A DNA stretch of 64,000 bases. It comes from Rhizophagus irregularis. Lineage: Eukaryota; Glomeromycota; Glomeromycetes; Glomerales; Glomeraceae. The notes under the pieces were generated by a model. It made no database searches, was not told the origin of the DNA, and saw only the letters and a program-made list of their open reading frames with translations. Both the position numbers and the translations under genes were made by a program. Location of the stretch: the NCBI RefSeq assembly GCF_026210795.1, contig NC_089435.1, positions 3,782,001-3,846,000 on the forward strand. The letters run 5' to 3'. Within the stretch, counting starts at the first letter, position 1; each line of letters opens with the position of its first letter. Of this stretch, positions 44,632-56,493 are shown piece after piece.

Positions 44632-45122
44632 TAGTTACACCTTCATAAATGTACCTTCTATAAGTGTATTCCTTCCCTATATGCATACCATAGCTTGGTT
44701 CTAAGCTAGGGATTTAGAGCTAAATGCACACCCTCTATATTCTATACATGCATGTAATTCTGAATTCTGGATATATCATAACACTTTCTATAAATGCATT
44801 CACATGACAATTATATAATATTGACCAATTATCGATAGCTGTTTGGTTCTTTAAAATAAATAAATTTAACAATTTACATTTTTTTGAATAAAAAATATTT
44901 TTCAATTTTTTTAATTTTATTATATTATTTTACATCACAGATCATTTTTGTATGTACAATTCTTTCATTAAAATAAAAATATAAATAAAAGTAAATTTAA
45001 ATAAATATTCTTTCCAATTACTAATATTGATTTTTCTATTGGCTGTTTTTTAAATGCATACTCTCCTTAACTGCATATGCATGACCAGATTCCAGATGTG
45101 TATACTTATAAAGGTGTGACTG
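44632..45122. mobile_element. pogo/mariner-like MITE with CAGTCACACC ends
   Basis: The right end, reverse-complemented, is CAGTCACACCTTTATAAGTA; the left end is TAGTTACACCTTCATAAATG. Both are bordered by TA, consistent with a TA duplication. The interior holds several diverged copies of TATAAGTGTATTC / TATAAATGCATTC words. It is 491 bp and non-coding. Confidence 0.6.
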
Positions 45123-45327
45123 TATTTATATTTAGATATATAGATTTGATTTAAAGTTTGACTCCTAATACCATCTTTCAAATCAGCTGATTTCTAGTAT
45201 GTCCCAATATTTTAGTCCAAATACTTGTGAAGCTGTACCTTAAGTTCCACCAAATTTTTCCAAATATTAAGTGCAGTTTTTTGAATATGATCAAATTGTG
45301 TATTGTGAATATCTGCTTCTACAATAA

Positions 45328-45335
45328 TTCAGTAT
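45328..45335. repeat. 8-bp target duplication, left copy
   Basis: TTCAGTAT, identical to 48184-48191 on the other side of the hAT-like element. Confidence 0.8.
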
Positions 45336-45536
45336 TAAAGCTCCGCATGAGCCGAGCTGGCTCACGAGCTGGCTCGAGCTTTTCAATCTGAGCCGAGCTG
45401 AGCCACGATTAAATTGGCTCAGTGGCTCGCGAGCCAGCTTGAAATGAGCTCGAGCCGGTGATAGGCTCAGCTCAAAAAGCTCAAGCCAGTAATAGGCTCG
45501 GCTCAAAAAGCTCGAGCTGGCTTGAGTTATCATACA

Positions 45537-46013
45537 AAAAACGTTGCGAAAATGTTTTTTTCACTATATTATATTAAAAAAAACGTTTCACAACGTTTTT
45601 TTTAATTCTTTAGTAAAAAACGTTGCAAAAACGTTTTTTTCACTATATTATTTTAGAAAAAAACGTTTCGCAACGTTGTTTTAAATTCTTTAGTAAAAAA
45701 ATGTTGCGAAAACGTTTTTTTCATTATCTAATATTAGAAAAAAACGTTTTGCAACGTTTTTTTAAGTTCTTTAATAAAAAAACGTTGCGAAAATGTTTTT
45801 TTCACTATATTATATTAGAAAAAAATGTTTTGCAACGTTTTTTTAAGTTCTTTAATAAAAAAATGTTGCGAAAATGTTTTTTTCACTATATTATATTGGA
45901 AAAAAACGTTTCGCAACGTTTTTTTTAATTCTTTAGTAAAAAACGTTGCGAAAATGTTTTTTTCACTATATTATTTTAGAAAAAAACGTTTCACAACATT
46001 TTTTTAAATTCTT
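45537..46013. repeat. Array of 80-bp palindromic units, left
   Basis: Six units, each with AACGTTGCGAAAACGTTTTT facing AAAAACGTTTCGCAACGTT across a short AT spacer, joined by TTAAGTTCTTTAATAAAA. The 101-codon frame running through it is a translation artefact of the repeat. Confidence 0.8.
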
Positions 46014-47489
46014 TAACATATGGGCCGATCCTTGGAATCTAATTTTTTTACACAAAAATAATTTTATTAAAGCAAATATAAATTATCATTTATATAAGAA
46101 TAATAAATTTATACCAGATAATGCAAAAAAAACTAATTAATTATATAATTTTTAATTTTTTTTAATATAAGATATCATTAAAATTTAAAAGATCAAATAT
46201 AACTCTCATGACAAAATCATTGATAATTCTTCGTAGAAATAAGCTATACAAATAAATTTACATTCATTTGAAAGAGAAAATCGAGATCTATCTAATGAAT
46301 CTAAAATCAAGTGAATTGAATCACTAGTTGATCAGTAATCACGTTCAGTATATTATTGAATTTTATCTAAATTTGATCATTAATTACTTCACATATAGTG
46401 ATTCAATTTGAATGATCTTTGCTCCCTAAGGTGATGCCAACTTTTATCTTTAAAATAAATTTAAAATAATTCGTTTAATATATGTAGATGTTTAGGAATC
46501 ATCAATTATATTATTAATATAAAATTTTGTAAGTTTGATAAAATCTGATATAAAAAAATTTATTAAATACCTGTAGATGCAAGCTACACGAATGAAATTA
46601 TATTCATTTGAAAGAGAAAATTGAGGTCTATCTAATAAGCCTAAAATCGAATGAATTGAATCACTGGATTGTGAATAATTACGTCTAATATATTTATTTT
46701 TAATTTTTAAATTTGATTTGACTTTGATCGTTAATTACGCCTCATCCAGTGATCCAATTTTCCTGATCTTTGATTCTTACGATAGAGCAAATTCTCAGCT
46801 TTCAAATGAATGTAAAATGATGACGTTAGCATATCTCCAGGAATAATAATGCACGATTTTGTCACCTGCATAAAGTCCGATCTGAAAATTTTATTTCTTA
46901 CCAAAAAATGCTTTCATAAGAGAATCCCAAATTCTTTTACTTTATTTAAAAGATTTTATTTGCCATTTAAGGATTTTAGTAGAATAAATCTAATGAAATA
47001 ATTTTAAAAGATAAAAAACAAATATATAATTAGTTATTTTAAAAAAAAGAATATCTTATTATTCATTTTACAACTATTTTACATCATAATTATTTTTTAT
47101 TTGCATGTATTTTTTACAAAGAAAAAACAATAAATTAAAGCTAAAAATTATGAAAAAATATGTCTTATCTATGTATATAAAATATTAAGTTTTTTCTTTT
47201 ACTTACCACTTAAAAATAACTGCTATATTTGCTTATAAACTTTTTTGTCATATTTAATAAAAGTGAATAGAAAAATGATGGAAAAGTGATGGGAGTGATG
47301 GGGAAAAAAAAGTGGTTATTACCGTTATTTTTGAATATTGATTAAAAAAATTTTTTTATTTTTTATTAAATCTGAGTTACGTAAATATGTAACACATATT
47401 TAATTTAGATTTGTGTAATGTTAATCTTACTAAAATATTAAATTTTTATAAAAATCTTAATTTAGACTAATTCCAAAAATCGGCACATA

Positions 47490-48000
47490 TGATAAAAAAA
47501 TGTTGCGAAAACGTTTTTTTCACTATATTATATTAGAAAAAAACGTTTCGCAATGTTTTTTTAAGTTCTTTAATAAAAAAACGTTGCGAAAACATTTTTT
47601 TCACTATATTATTTTAGAAAAAAACATTTCGCAACGTTTTTTTAAGTTCTTTAATAAAAAAATGTTGCAAAAACGTTTTTTTCACTATATTATATTGGAA
47701 AAAACGTTTCGCAACATTTTTTTAATTCTTTAGTAAAAAACGTTGCGAAAACGTTTTTTTCACTATATTATATTAGAAAAAAACGTTTTCGCAACATTTT
47801 TTTAAATTCTTTAGTAAAAAATATTGCAAAAACGTTTTTTTCACAATATTATATTAGAAAAAAACGTTTCGCAACGTTTTTTTAAGTTCTTTAATAAAAA
47901 AACGTTGCAAAAATGTTTTTTTCACAATATTATTTTAGAAAAAAACGTTTTGCAACGTTTTTTTTAATTCTTTAATAAAAAAACGTTGCAAAACGTTTTT
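47490..48000. repeat. Array of 80-bp palindromic units, right
   Basis: Six units plus a partial one of the same type as the left array, at the other end of the same hAT-like element. Confidence 0.8.
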
Positions 48001-48373
48001 CTGAAGATAAAGCTTGAGCCTGGCTTGGCTCGAGCCATGAAAATCATGGCTCGGCTCAGCTCACTTTAGCTTGAGCCGAAATTTTTATGGCTCGGCTTAT
48101 TCTGGCTTAGGCCAGAATTTTTTTTTTCGAGCTGAGCTGAGCCAGACTGTGGCTCGACTCAAGCCGGCTCATGCGGAGCTTTATTCAGTATCAGAACATT
48201 TTGCCAAAAGCCATTTTGCCAAAAAATAATTTTTAGCCTGAGTTATTTATAATTTTGCATAATGTTGGCCCTAATTTAAGTGAAATATCCTTTTGGTAAA
48301 ATGGTTTTTGGCAAAATGTACTATAACCCAATAATTTATACTATTATATATGATACATATTATTATATATTAT

Positions 48374-49171
48374 TAGTGTTCTAAAAGGGTCAAGTCAGGT
48401 CAGATTTGAAGATATATTCAAACTTGACTTGAGTATAAAAACCAACCTGTACAAATACTCAGATTAATATTTATATGACCTGACTTCTGATCTGACCTGA
48501 TATACTAGTTTAATTTTTAGATAATTCAGGTTTAAATAAAATTTTTAGATCCTCCTTACGTTCAGCCTAATTTCAAACATACTATACACATGTGATTTGT
48601 ATTTAGTTTTAAATTGCTTCTTTTGGCCAGTTCCTCCAGAAAAAATCTTCAACTGTAACACTTTCAATTACAGGTAAAAAAAAAAAAATTTAACTAATTT
48701 TAATATTATTCAATAATTACAAGATAATCTTTTACCATTACTGCTAAGTGTGAAACTGTGAATACTTTACTATGTTTAATTAGTATATTTTTATAACAAA
48801 TTAATAAAATCTAATAAAATAGACTAGTTATTATTAAATATATACTTTTCATTATAATAGAACATTTTGATTTTGATCTGCTCAAGTGTTATAGACTTTT
48901 TCGCTTTTCAAGAGTTAATTCTCAGCTTCACTCATTTTATACACAAACAAAGTTAGAAATTAAAAATCATGTAATGTAAATATTTGTAAATATTTTAAAT
49001 ATAAATATTTGATTAAATTCAGGTCAACCTGGATCAACCCAGATCAAGCAAAGGTATGATCTTGACCTGATGAGTCTGGTTAAATATAAGACTCATGTCA
49101 AATAATGATAAACCTGATTCAGATTTTAAAGTCAAATAACCTGGGTTTGATCTAACCTTTTCAGAATACTA
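48374..49171. mobile_element. Second non-autonomous hAT-like element, 798 bp
   Basis: The left end is TAGTGTTCTAAAAGGGTCA; the right end, reverse-complemented, is TAGTATTCTGAAAAGGTTAG. Both fit YARNG. Flanks are TATATTAT (48366-48373) and TATATGAT (49172-49179), an 8-bp duplication with one mismatch. Subterminal zones carry many CAGGTCA/TGACCTG words (for example TCAAGTCAGGTCAG and GACCTGACTTCTGATCTGAC). No coding sequence. It begins only 190 bp after the first hAT-like element. Confidence 0.75.
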
Positions 49172-49189
49172 TATATGATAAAGCACAAA

Positions 49190-49960
49190 TTTCACAAAAC
49201 GTTAAAAATAGAATTAAAATATATTATCAAACAGATTACAATGAACCAACTATTAAATCTATTCTTAAACAGGAATATCAAGGATTAGAAATGTGAATTT
49301 ATAATGATATTTATAATTTTATATACCAATTGGATGGTGAACTATACCAGCATTTTTTTGAAGCAAATGAATTATGAATACTTTAAACAATTTAAAAGAG
49401 AAATTAATAGGTTTGAATATGAGATAAAAATTAATGAAAGTACAAATGAATTAATTCAAGTAATTTGGATGTATCCTGAACAGAAGTGACAATATTGTAG
49501 GTTTCTAGATGTGATGACAACACATACAACTGATACAAGGTTAATCGATTTGATATGCCATTTAGGATCTTTACTGGTGTAAATAATTTTAGCCAAAGCA
49601 TATACTTTGCTGAAACTTTGATGTACTAAGAAATAATTGATAGTTTTACATAGACATTTAAATCATTTCTTAAAATAGTCAATAATCATCCATCCAGGGT
49701 AATACTTACAGATGAAGATAAAGCAATTTCTCATGTTATACAAATTACAAAATACTTTTAGTCACAATAGTAAACATGTATTATATATATGGCATTTATG
49801 GAAAAACGTAATTAAAAATTTAAATAGTACATTGGTACAAAAGCTTTTTATGAATGCACAAAAGAATATGAGATTGAGAGTTTTATTATTAAATAGCAAT
49901 AATTTAAAGAAAATTTTCCAGATTTTAGGACACATTTAGATAGAATAGATAAAGTGAATC
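49190..49960 (+). pseudogene. MULE (Mutator-like) transposase fossil
   Basis: Broken frames contain, in order, KIYYQTDYNEPTIKS, FDMPFRIFTGVNNFSQ, RVILTDEDKAISHVIQ and HVLYIWHLWKNVIKNL. The latter three match the MULE DDE core: the block after the first Asp (FxVGVNNHG), the second Asp (LTDxxxAxxxAI) and the CLWHxxKN(I/L) block. Stops and frameshifts occur throughout. The Asp of the second block is kept; the His of the IWHLWKN motif is also present. No terminal repeats could be assigned. Confidence 0.65.
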
Positions 49961-50597
49961 GAAAGAAAATGGGCATCCTGTCAAATGTGTTAGGATGCGT
50001 GTTATGACATAATATCTTAATGATCATCGTGATTCCTGAATCAGTAACAAACTGCTAATGATCTAATCAGCTGTTTGCTTTGATTGCTTAACTTGTAATT
50101 TTGACACCCAGCATTCCAGCAAACAACTAAATGGCATAACGGTGTAAACGGTCAAATATCAAGCATGAGAAGATGATAAAATAGGACCCTGAAGAATACA
50201 TATACAACTCAGATCCAGACCCAAAATTTTAATATAACTTTATACGCCTAATTTTATTAGAAGCTTTATACAAAATCATCACATAAGTTCAAATTTTATT
50301 ATAAATTATACAATTATAAATCTGAGTTTATATAAAAAAAAATTTTTAAAGAAAAATTTCAAATAAATTTTATTGAAAATTTTAATAAATATTATTAAAA
50401 ACTATTTAAAAATTCTAACAAATACTTAAAAAATTTTTTTAAAAAAAATTATTAAAAAAAATTATTAAAAAATAACTTAAATAAAATTTTTAAACAAAAT
50501 TGCATGTTAAAATTTTAAATACCCAATAGATATTGATGCCCAATATGTATAATATAGTAAGTTTTATGCAAAAATTTGGGTGTATACTACAAAATAA
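49961..50597. other. Non-coding, A-rich
   Basis: No feature recognised. Confidence 0.4.
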
Positions 50598-50925
50598 AAG
50601 AAAATACATTTTGTTATATATCTCACCACCCAGTGATCGTAAAAAGATGAAACACAGCTCGTTGGATTCGTCTTGACAAGACGAATCGAATGGTAGTAGT
50701 TTCGTGTTTCTAGGTGTGATAGATGATGAGCTATACCACACATCGGCACTTTGTATTTTCGTCTACTGTGCATTTTTACATTTTATCACATAACTCGGCA
50801 TCTATCGCGCCTAGAAATATGAAACTACCACCATTCGACTCATCGTATTGAGACGAATCTAATAAGCTGTGTTTCATTTCTCTATGATCACTGGATGCTG
50901 AGATATATAATAAAATGTATTTTTT
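50598..50925. mobile_element. Foldback repeat, arms about 140 bp
   Basis: AAAATACATTTTGTTATATA at 50604 and the reverse complement ending AAAATGTATTTT near 50921 delimit two long arms. Each carries CCAGTGATC, GAAACACAGC and GATTCGTCTTG. An inner perfect-type hairpin GATTCGTCTTG-A-CAAGACGAATC is at 50669-50691. The words CCAGTGATC and GGATTCGTCT also appear in the arms of the element at 2355-3241, so the two are related. Confidence 0.65.
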
Positions 50926-52740
50926 TTAATTTTGTAAATGAATTTTAAAAAAATTTCTTCATTTTTATTAAAAAAATGTCTTTAAACGAACCCTTAAAAA
51001 CTTCTTAAACAAAAAACAATTTCTATTAAAAAATATTTCAAGTGTTTTTTAAAACAAATAAAAAAACTCTTTATTAAAAAATATCTTAAAAATTTCTTAA
51101 ACAAAAAATAAAAAAAAACTTTAAAAAATTTTAAACGTATATAAAAAAAATTACATAGTAAGTTTATACAAAATTGGATCCCAGTATTATATGTATTCTT
51201 CGGGGTCCTGATAAAATTCAATCACCAAATGTAATTGCCAAATATTAAGAACGAACAAATTAATTATGAATTGGCGTAGATGGATAAATAATTAGCTGAA
51301 AAGGATAAACATTTAAGAAGAGCAATGATCTACATGATGTAATATTTATCGGATGATTAACAAAGAACCAATCGAATAATTAGAGTCGATCAATTGCGGC
51401 TTAGCAATCTTTAACAATAAGAACAATTAGAAAGAATAATTATAAGCCACAAAAGGTAAATCATATAAAATGGAGGGATAGCGGACTAAAGGAACACGCA
51501 TAACGAAAGTACATACATTCATTCTCATGTTTTATTATTTCTTGCGGACATTTATTTTTCTTTCTTGAAAAATCTCTATTTAATATTTCTTTTATCCTAA
51601 AAATTTCTAAAGATTCATTCTTAAATTTTATTGTTTTGAAGATAAACTTCTGATTACAAAATTTACAATATATCTTAAATTTTACTTCCATAAATAATAA
51701 TATAAAAAGATAATATAAAAGATAATATAAAAGATAATATAACACATATTAAAAAGAACATAAAAGATAGTATATAGATAGAATAGAAAGTAGCATAAAA
51801 ATTTGTATAAATAGAGAGCGGAATTCAAAGTAATTCCATAGTTCTCATCTACAGAACTCAATAAAAATATAAGTTTCATTTAATTATTTGTTAGTAAAGT
51901 TTAATATTAATTAAAGGTAATAGGTTCGCCCTAAACTTTAATTAATGTTTGCTTAATTAATTTTAATTGAATAAAATGGAAATTTTAAGATGGATTAAAT
52001 ATATATTTTGAAAAATAATAATTCGTAGCGAGAGCTATCGAAGTTTGAAATTAAAGGTAAAAGTGGATATAATTTGGGAAAAATTTAGAGAAGTTAAATT
52101 TTATTTTATCTTGTTTGATGTTTTATATTACTAACGCTATTTATGTTGTGAACCAAAAATGTTGTCGTTATATGTTATTGTATGTTGTTCGTTGATTACG
52201 TTGTTTGTTAATTATGCTGTTGATTATTTGCTTGTTCGTTTATTTGTTCATTCGTTCGATTATTTGTTCGTTCGACCATGAGAATGCCCGTTCGATGTGG
52301 CAATTCTGTAAATTAATGACAGAGGGAATTGGGGGATCTCAACGGCAATAGTAGACCATATATTGAACAAATGTTCAACCATTGTATGTATATATAGTCT
52401 GCCATTGCTTGCGGTTCCATCTCTGGGCAAAAGGAACATCAATTGATATTTGCACTGCAGCGGGTGATACCTGAGCTTTAGCCTACTGTCCAACTGTTAA
52501 GGCTCAGTTTCAACAGTTGGAACGCGAGGGCTTATTTATGGCCAACTTAATTGCTGTTTTAGAATGTTCTGAACAATTATCTGCACCAATAATACTGATT
52601 CTTTTATTACAGGAACTTTCTCCTTTTTCACTAATATCTTCATTACCAATATCGCCAATACTTCTGCAAAGTATTTTGCTTAAAAAGATAATTTGTTTAA
52701 ACTGCCCTTTTGCTGTTTTGATAAAATAAACTTTTCTTGT
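50926..52740. other. Non-coding
   Basis: Includes tandem AAAAGATAATAT words at 51705-51745 and GTTCGTT/TTGTTCG words at 52195-52275. Small open frames (51461-51745, 52517-52729) are not supported. Confidence 0.4.
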
Positions 52741-52750
52741 TTCTTATCCA

Positions 52751-52992
52751 GAAACGAGGTGAGATAGCATCTGAAAAACAAGTTCATCCAGAATCTAATA
52801 CTGTCAGTAGAATTCTAAATATAGAAGTTAGAGCCTAGCTTCCTGCAGATACTTCTGATGTTCTATTATGGAAAAGAATTGAACAGGCCAAGAAGTTCTA
52901 TAAACTATTCAGTGCATTGGGTATTATAGATAAAATCTATTGAATTCGTTTCTTTTCTGCCAACTCTATCTCATATAACGTATAAAGACATC
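52751..52992 (+). pseudogene. Fragment of a Rhizophagus-type repeat protein
   Basis: One frame reads QKRGEIASEKQVHPESN, LPADTSDVLLWKRIEQAKK and FYKLFSALGIIDKIY, then RFFSANSIS, interrupted by TAG, TGA and TAA. The RAxKIYxLFxxIGxDKI-like helix and SANSIS tail recall a coiled-coil family common in Rhizophagus genomes. A palindromic element has inserted directly downstream (53000). Confidence 0.45.
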
Positions 52993-52999
52993 CAGTATA

Positions 53000-53803
53000 C
53001 ACTCCCCTACAATAAATTACCAGATTTGACAAAATTTACATAGCAATTTTCATGTTGCATATAAGTTTACGAATTTTTAATAAAATTTAGCCAGAATTTT
53101 TTTATTTGAAAGTTGATCGTAGATAGTTTTTATGTATCAAAATAAATAAATATGATTAATTATAAATATAAAAAAGTTTTCTCATTGCAAAATAATATAA
53201 AAAATCATGAAATTCTCACTTTTTTTCAGCAATGGGTCAACTCTTTAAAATTTTAGAAAATTTTCTTTATTTTTTAATACAAGAAAGCTACAATTGATTG
53301 GCTTTCAAATAAAAAAGTTTTGACTAAATTTTATTGAGAATTCATAAAGTTTCATATAGCCCGAAAATCAACAATTTTACTAGTAAATCTTATAAAAATT
53401 TGTAATTACATAGTAAAATTAACAATAATTGACAAATTTTAGTCTATATGAAACTTAACGAATTCTCTACAAAATTCAGTCAAACTTTTTTTGTTTGAAA
53501 GCCAATCAATTGTAGCTTTCTTGTATTAAAAAATAAAGAAAATTTTCTAAAATTTTAAAGAGTTGACCCATTGCTGAAAAAAAGTGAGAATTTCATGATT
53601 TTTTGTATTATTTTGCAATGAGAAAACTTTTTTATATTTATAATTAATCATATTTATTTATTTTGATACATAAAAACTATCTATGATCAGCTTTCAAATA
53701 AAAAAATTCTGGCTGAATTTTATTAAAAATTCATAAACTTATATGCAACGTGAAAATTGCTATGCAAATTTTGTCAAATCTGGTAATTTATTGTAGGGCA
53801 GTG
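53000..53803. mobile_element. Palindromic element with CACTsCCCTACAATAAATTACC ends and TA duplication
   Basis: The left end CACTCCCCTACAATAAATTA and the right end (reverse complement CACTGCCCTACAATAAATTA) are both bordered by TA. The arms are almost 390 bp each and nearly identical, meeting around a short centre near 53400-53430, so the whole 804 bp is one hairpin. No coding sequence. TA duplication suggests a Tc1/mariner-class mobiliser. Confidence 0.8.
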
Positions 53804-54717
53804 TATTATAGACAATGTATCCTTTGATTATAACATCGGAGACTACACTACTGTAATTGAATTGCTTAATAGTTTACTAACAAATATTACTGATCAAATC
53901 AGTAATTCTAAGTGTTTTGAAGTGTATGAACATATTTTACTAGCGCGATCTTTATATTTTTAGCAAATGAAAGAAATTCATATGGAGACCCAACTTTGTG
54001 AATTCAGTTCACGAAGTGATAAGAAAATTCTGACTTATTATGATTCACCAGTTTTCCTGTCCAAAAAAAATTGATATTAAAGTAGATAACGACAATAATC
54101 CCTGGATGAAAGAAATCATGAAGGCTTTCAAGAAGGAAGAGGCCAGGATGGAGAAAGAAAGACAGAACGAAACATTACCAGAGGTAAATATCCCACTTTT
54201 GATTAATAATCAGGTAGGAGATAGCGGTGGATACTGAACCTGAATTGTTATATAATGTAAGTACTTCTGATTCTGATGATAATTTAGGTGATGATTTCGA
54301 TGATTCTGATAGCGATTCTGGTAATAAGTCTGATAATACTCGATATAGCATAGTGAATATTCTAATTTTATCACAATTTTAATGATCATTTATCGATCAC
54401 TTATTCACATAGAATAATGAATAATGCCATTATTTATAAATTTTGTGTGTATTTTTTTGCTAATGTTTTATTGTAAAATCATATGCTAATGTTATATACA
54501 TAGCAAATTTTATACATGAGCAGGACGTGATGGAAAACCCTCAAAAAGTATTGTGTTTATTCAAAAAATGATATACAAACCTTATTTTCAATAATTACAC
54601 GAAGAGAAGAGAGGTATGATTATTTATTTTGTCTTTTTTTTTTTATAATAAATTTTGACATGGGTTAGTCCACTGCAAGAGAATAATAGTGAAATATTGG
54701 CAAAAAGAATAAGACAT
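53804..54717. other. Decayed coding sequence of unknown family
   Basis: Short open stretches, including VDNDNNPWMKEIMKAFKKEE (54070-54130) and an acidic run with SDSDDNLGDDFDDSDSDSG (54265-54325), look like remnants of a gene but cannot be joined. Confidence 0.35.
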
Positions 54718-55160
54718 TATGAGGATTAACAAAAAATATTACAAAATATGATTATCGCCATTTATTAATTGCGCATCATCTTTCATGGAATGAAGATATT
54801 TCAAATAAAGCATGTGGATTGTGTGATAATTGTTTACTAAATTCAAACAATAATCCAGTATAGAATGACTTTTCAGCCGATGTGATTAGACTGCTAAAAA
54901 TTGCCAAAGAAATTTTGGAATCTAGAAAAATAAATAAAATGATACCTTTGGATACTGCAGCAGTTTTTTGTAAATTAAAAGAGCCAACGAACTTGGGCTT
55001 TCAGAATTATCTATTTATAATGAACTATTTGAACGAAAAATAAAAATAAAGAGAATGTTTTATTTGTTATAGATGATCTATGTGTTAAAGGCTTTTTGAT
55101 TTTGAATTTCCAGCTTTGAAAGACAGCAGCTTTGACCAAAAACTTTTCATTCAAACCAAT
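54718..55160 (+). pseudogene. RecQ-type helicase fossil (Zn-binding and following region)
   Basis: One frame encodes KYDYRHLLIAHHLSWNED, then ACGLCDNCLLN, and after a TAG NDFSADVIRLLKIAKEILES and DTAAVFCKLKEPTNLG. The C..CDNC motif after a helical RxxLLxxHxxW stretch is the RecQ zinc-binding subdomain; what follows resembles the winged-helix region. The frame then breaks repeatedly. No helicase core is visible upstream, so only the C-terminal part remains. Confidence 0.6.
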
Positions 55161-56028
55161 AATAGTTGGATTGGGAGATAATGCTGAAAAAAAAGTAACG
55201 CGTATTATAATATATTATTTTTTTACAATGAAACTAAAAATTTAACTTTATTAATAATTTTAAAAGACTAAAAGAAATAAAATACACATAATACGCGTAA
55301 AAAAAAGTTAACTTGTCTTCATAAGTATAAATATTTGTATATAAGAAAGCTAATTATTTTATTAAACGTTAGGTTTTGTTAAAAAAAAAGGTTTGAACAT
55401 GAAAAATTTACATATGCATTATATATCATAATATATACTGATCATTTTTGATTAGCCATCACGATTAGTGAAAAATGATCTACAGTGTGTACTCTAGCCT
55501 TAAAATGATAAAAAATACAATTATTAATGATAACTTTGAGAGGATAACTTCTTCAAAAATGGTCAATTGAATTCTGTCTCTAAAAAGGAATTTTCAGAAC
55601 GTAAAAAGGTTTTTGAGAAAGTGAACATTACACAGATGGATTAATTTCCACCTAATAGTATTAACACGTATACTAGTTTTCCCATACAGATAAGCTGGAA
55701 TTTATCAGTGGAAAAAATTGATACATTCTTTGAACGTCAAGATATACGCGAATACAAATTTGACATCGATTCAAGAGGAAACGTATTTATAGTTGAATTG
55801 AAAAAAGTGGAACACGCATTTGTTATTGCACGATTTAAAAATTATTTTGACGTTCCCAATAGAGATGTTGCCAATAATCCTCCGATAGATGTTGCGGGTG
55901 CTTTAAATAAGATTTTCCTTTGGGTTATTTAGGCTTGTTATCAGTTTTATAATCTACTTATGTTCTATAACAGCTCATTATAAACCACGTGAAAAAGGAA
56001 AATCCTTAGCACCTGATATAGCTATATA

Positions 56029-56493
56029 CACTGGTAAAAAAATGGTCTATCCTACACATATTCTACACATATCTTACATATATCGAGCTTTTCCAAAATG
56101 TAGAAAATCATACACAAATAATACACATATCATATACATATTAGGTACTTATATATATAAGATACCCATTGCAGATCTTATACATGCCACCCAAATTATT
56201 TGGACTGCCGTAATTATAAGTAAAATCCCAAATTCAATTATGGCATCCCAAATTATTTTGGAACTTTACATAGTAAATTATATATAAACCGAATGAATTA
56301 TGGCATCCCAAATTATAATTGTGGCATCCCAAAATAATTTGGGCAGCATGTATAAGGTACCTGATATATGTATGATATATATATTAGTACCCGATATGTG
56401 TATGATATGTGTATTATTTGTGTATGATTTTCTACATTTTGAGTACCCAATATGTGTAAGATATGTGTAGGATAAATCATTTTTTTACCAGTG
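56029..56493. mobile_element. Non-autonomous CACTA (EnSpm)-like element, 465 bp
   Basis: The left end CACTGGTAAAAAAATGG and the right end (reverse complement CACTGGTAAAAAAATGATTT) are flanked by ATA on both sides (56026-56028, 56494-56496). CACTG termini plus a 3-bp duplication fit the CACTA superfamily. The interior has repeats of ACACATAT and GGCATCCCAAATTA. Removing the element and one ATA restores the coding frame of the host gene (IAIYPSLSIIP), which confirms both boundaries. Confidence 0.8.

Larger units (their letters stand above)
45336..48183. mobile_element. Non-autonomous hAT-like element, 2.85 kb
   Basis: The ends are TAAAGCTCCGCATGAGCC and its reverse complement, fitting the hAT terminal consensus YARNG; the element is flanked by the perfect 8-bp duplication TTCAGTAT. 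Subterminal zones (45345-45530 and 48005-48175) are packed with GAGCC/GAGCTCG words, the usual pattern of transposase-binding repeats in hAT elements. Next come two arrays of an 80-bp unit (45537-46013 and about 47490-48000). The core (46014-47490) has no transposase; it holds two diverged copies of a foldback block (about 46240-46440 and 46575-46800) with CCAGTGATC and TTCATTTGAAAGAGAAAAT words. It must depend on a transposase supplied elsewhere. The perfect duplication suggests a fairly recent insertion. Confidence 0.85.

Noticed and set aside
45623-45928. 101-codon frame of a 27-residue FFHYIILEKNV repeat
   Set aside because: Translation of the 80-bp palindromic array inside a hAT-like element; same pattern at 47500-47733.
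45537-48000. CRISPR-like appearance of regular repeats
   Set aside because: The units are contiguous palindromes without unique spacers and the genome is eukaryotic.
51461-51879. Overlapping minus-strand frames of Leu/Tyr/Phe
   Set aside because: Arise from tandem AAAAGATAATAT words; no coding evidence.
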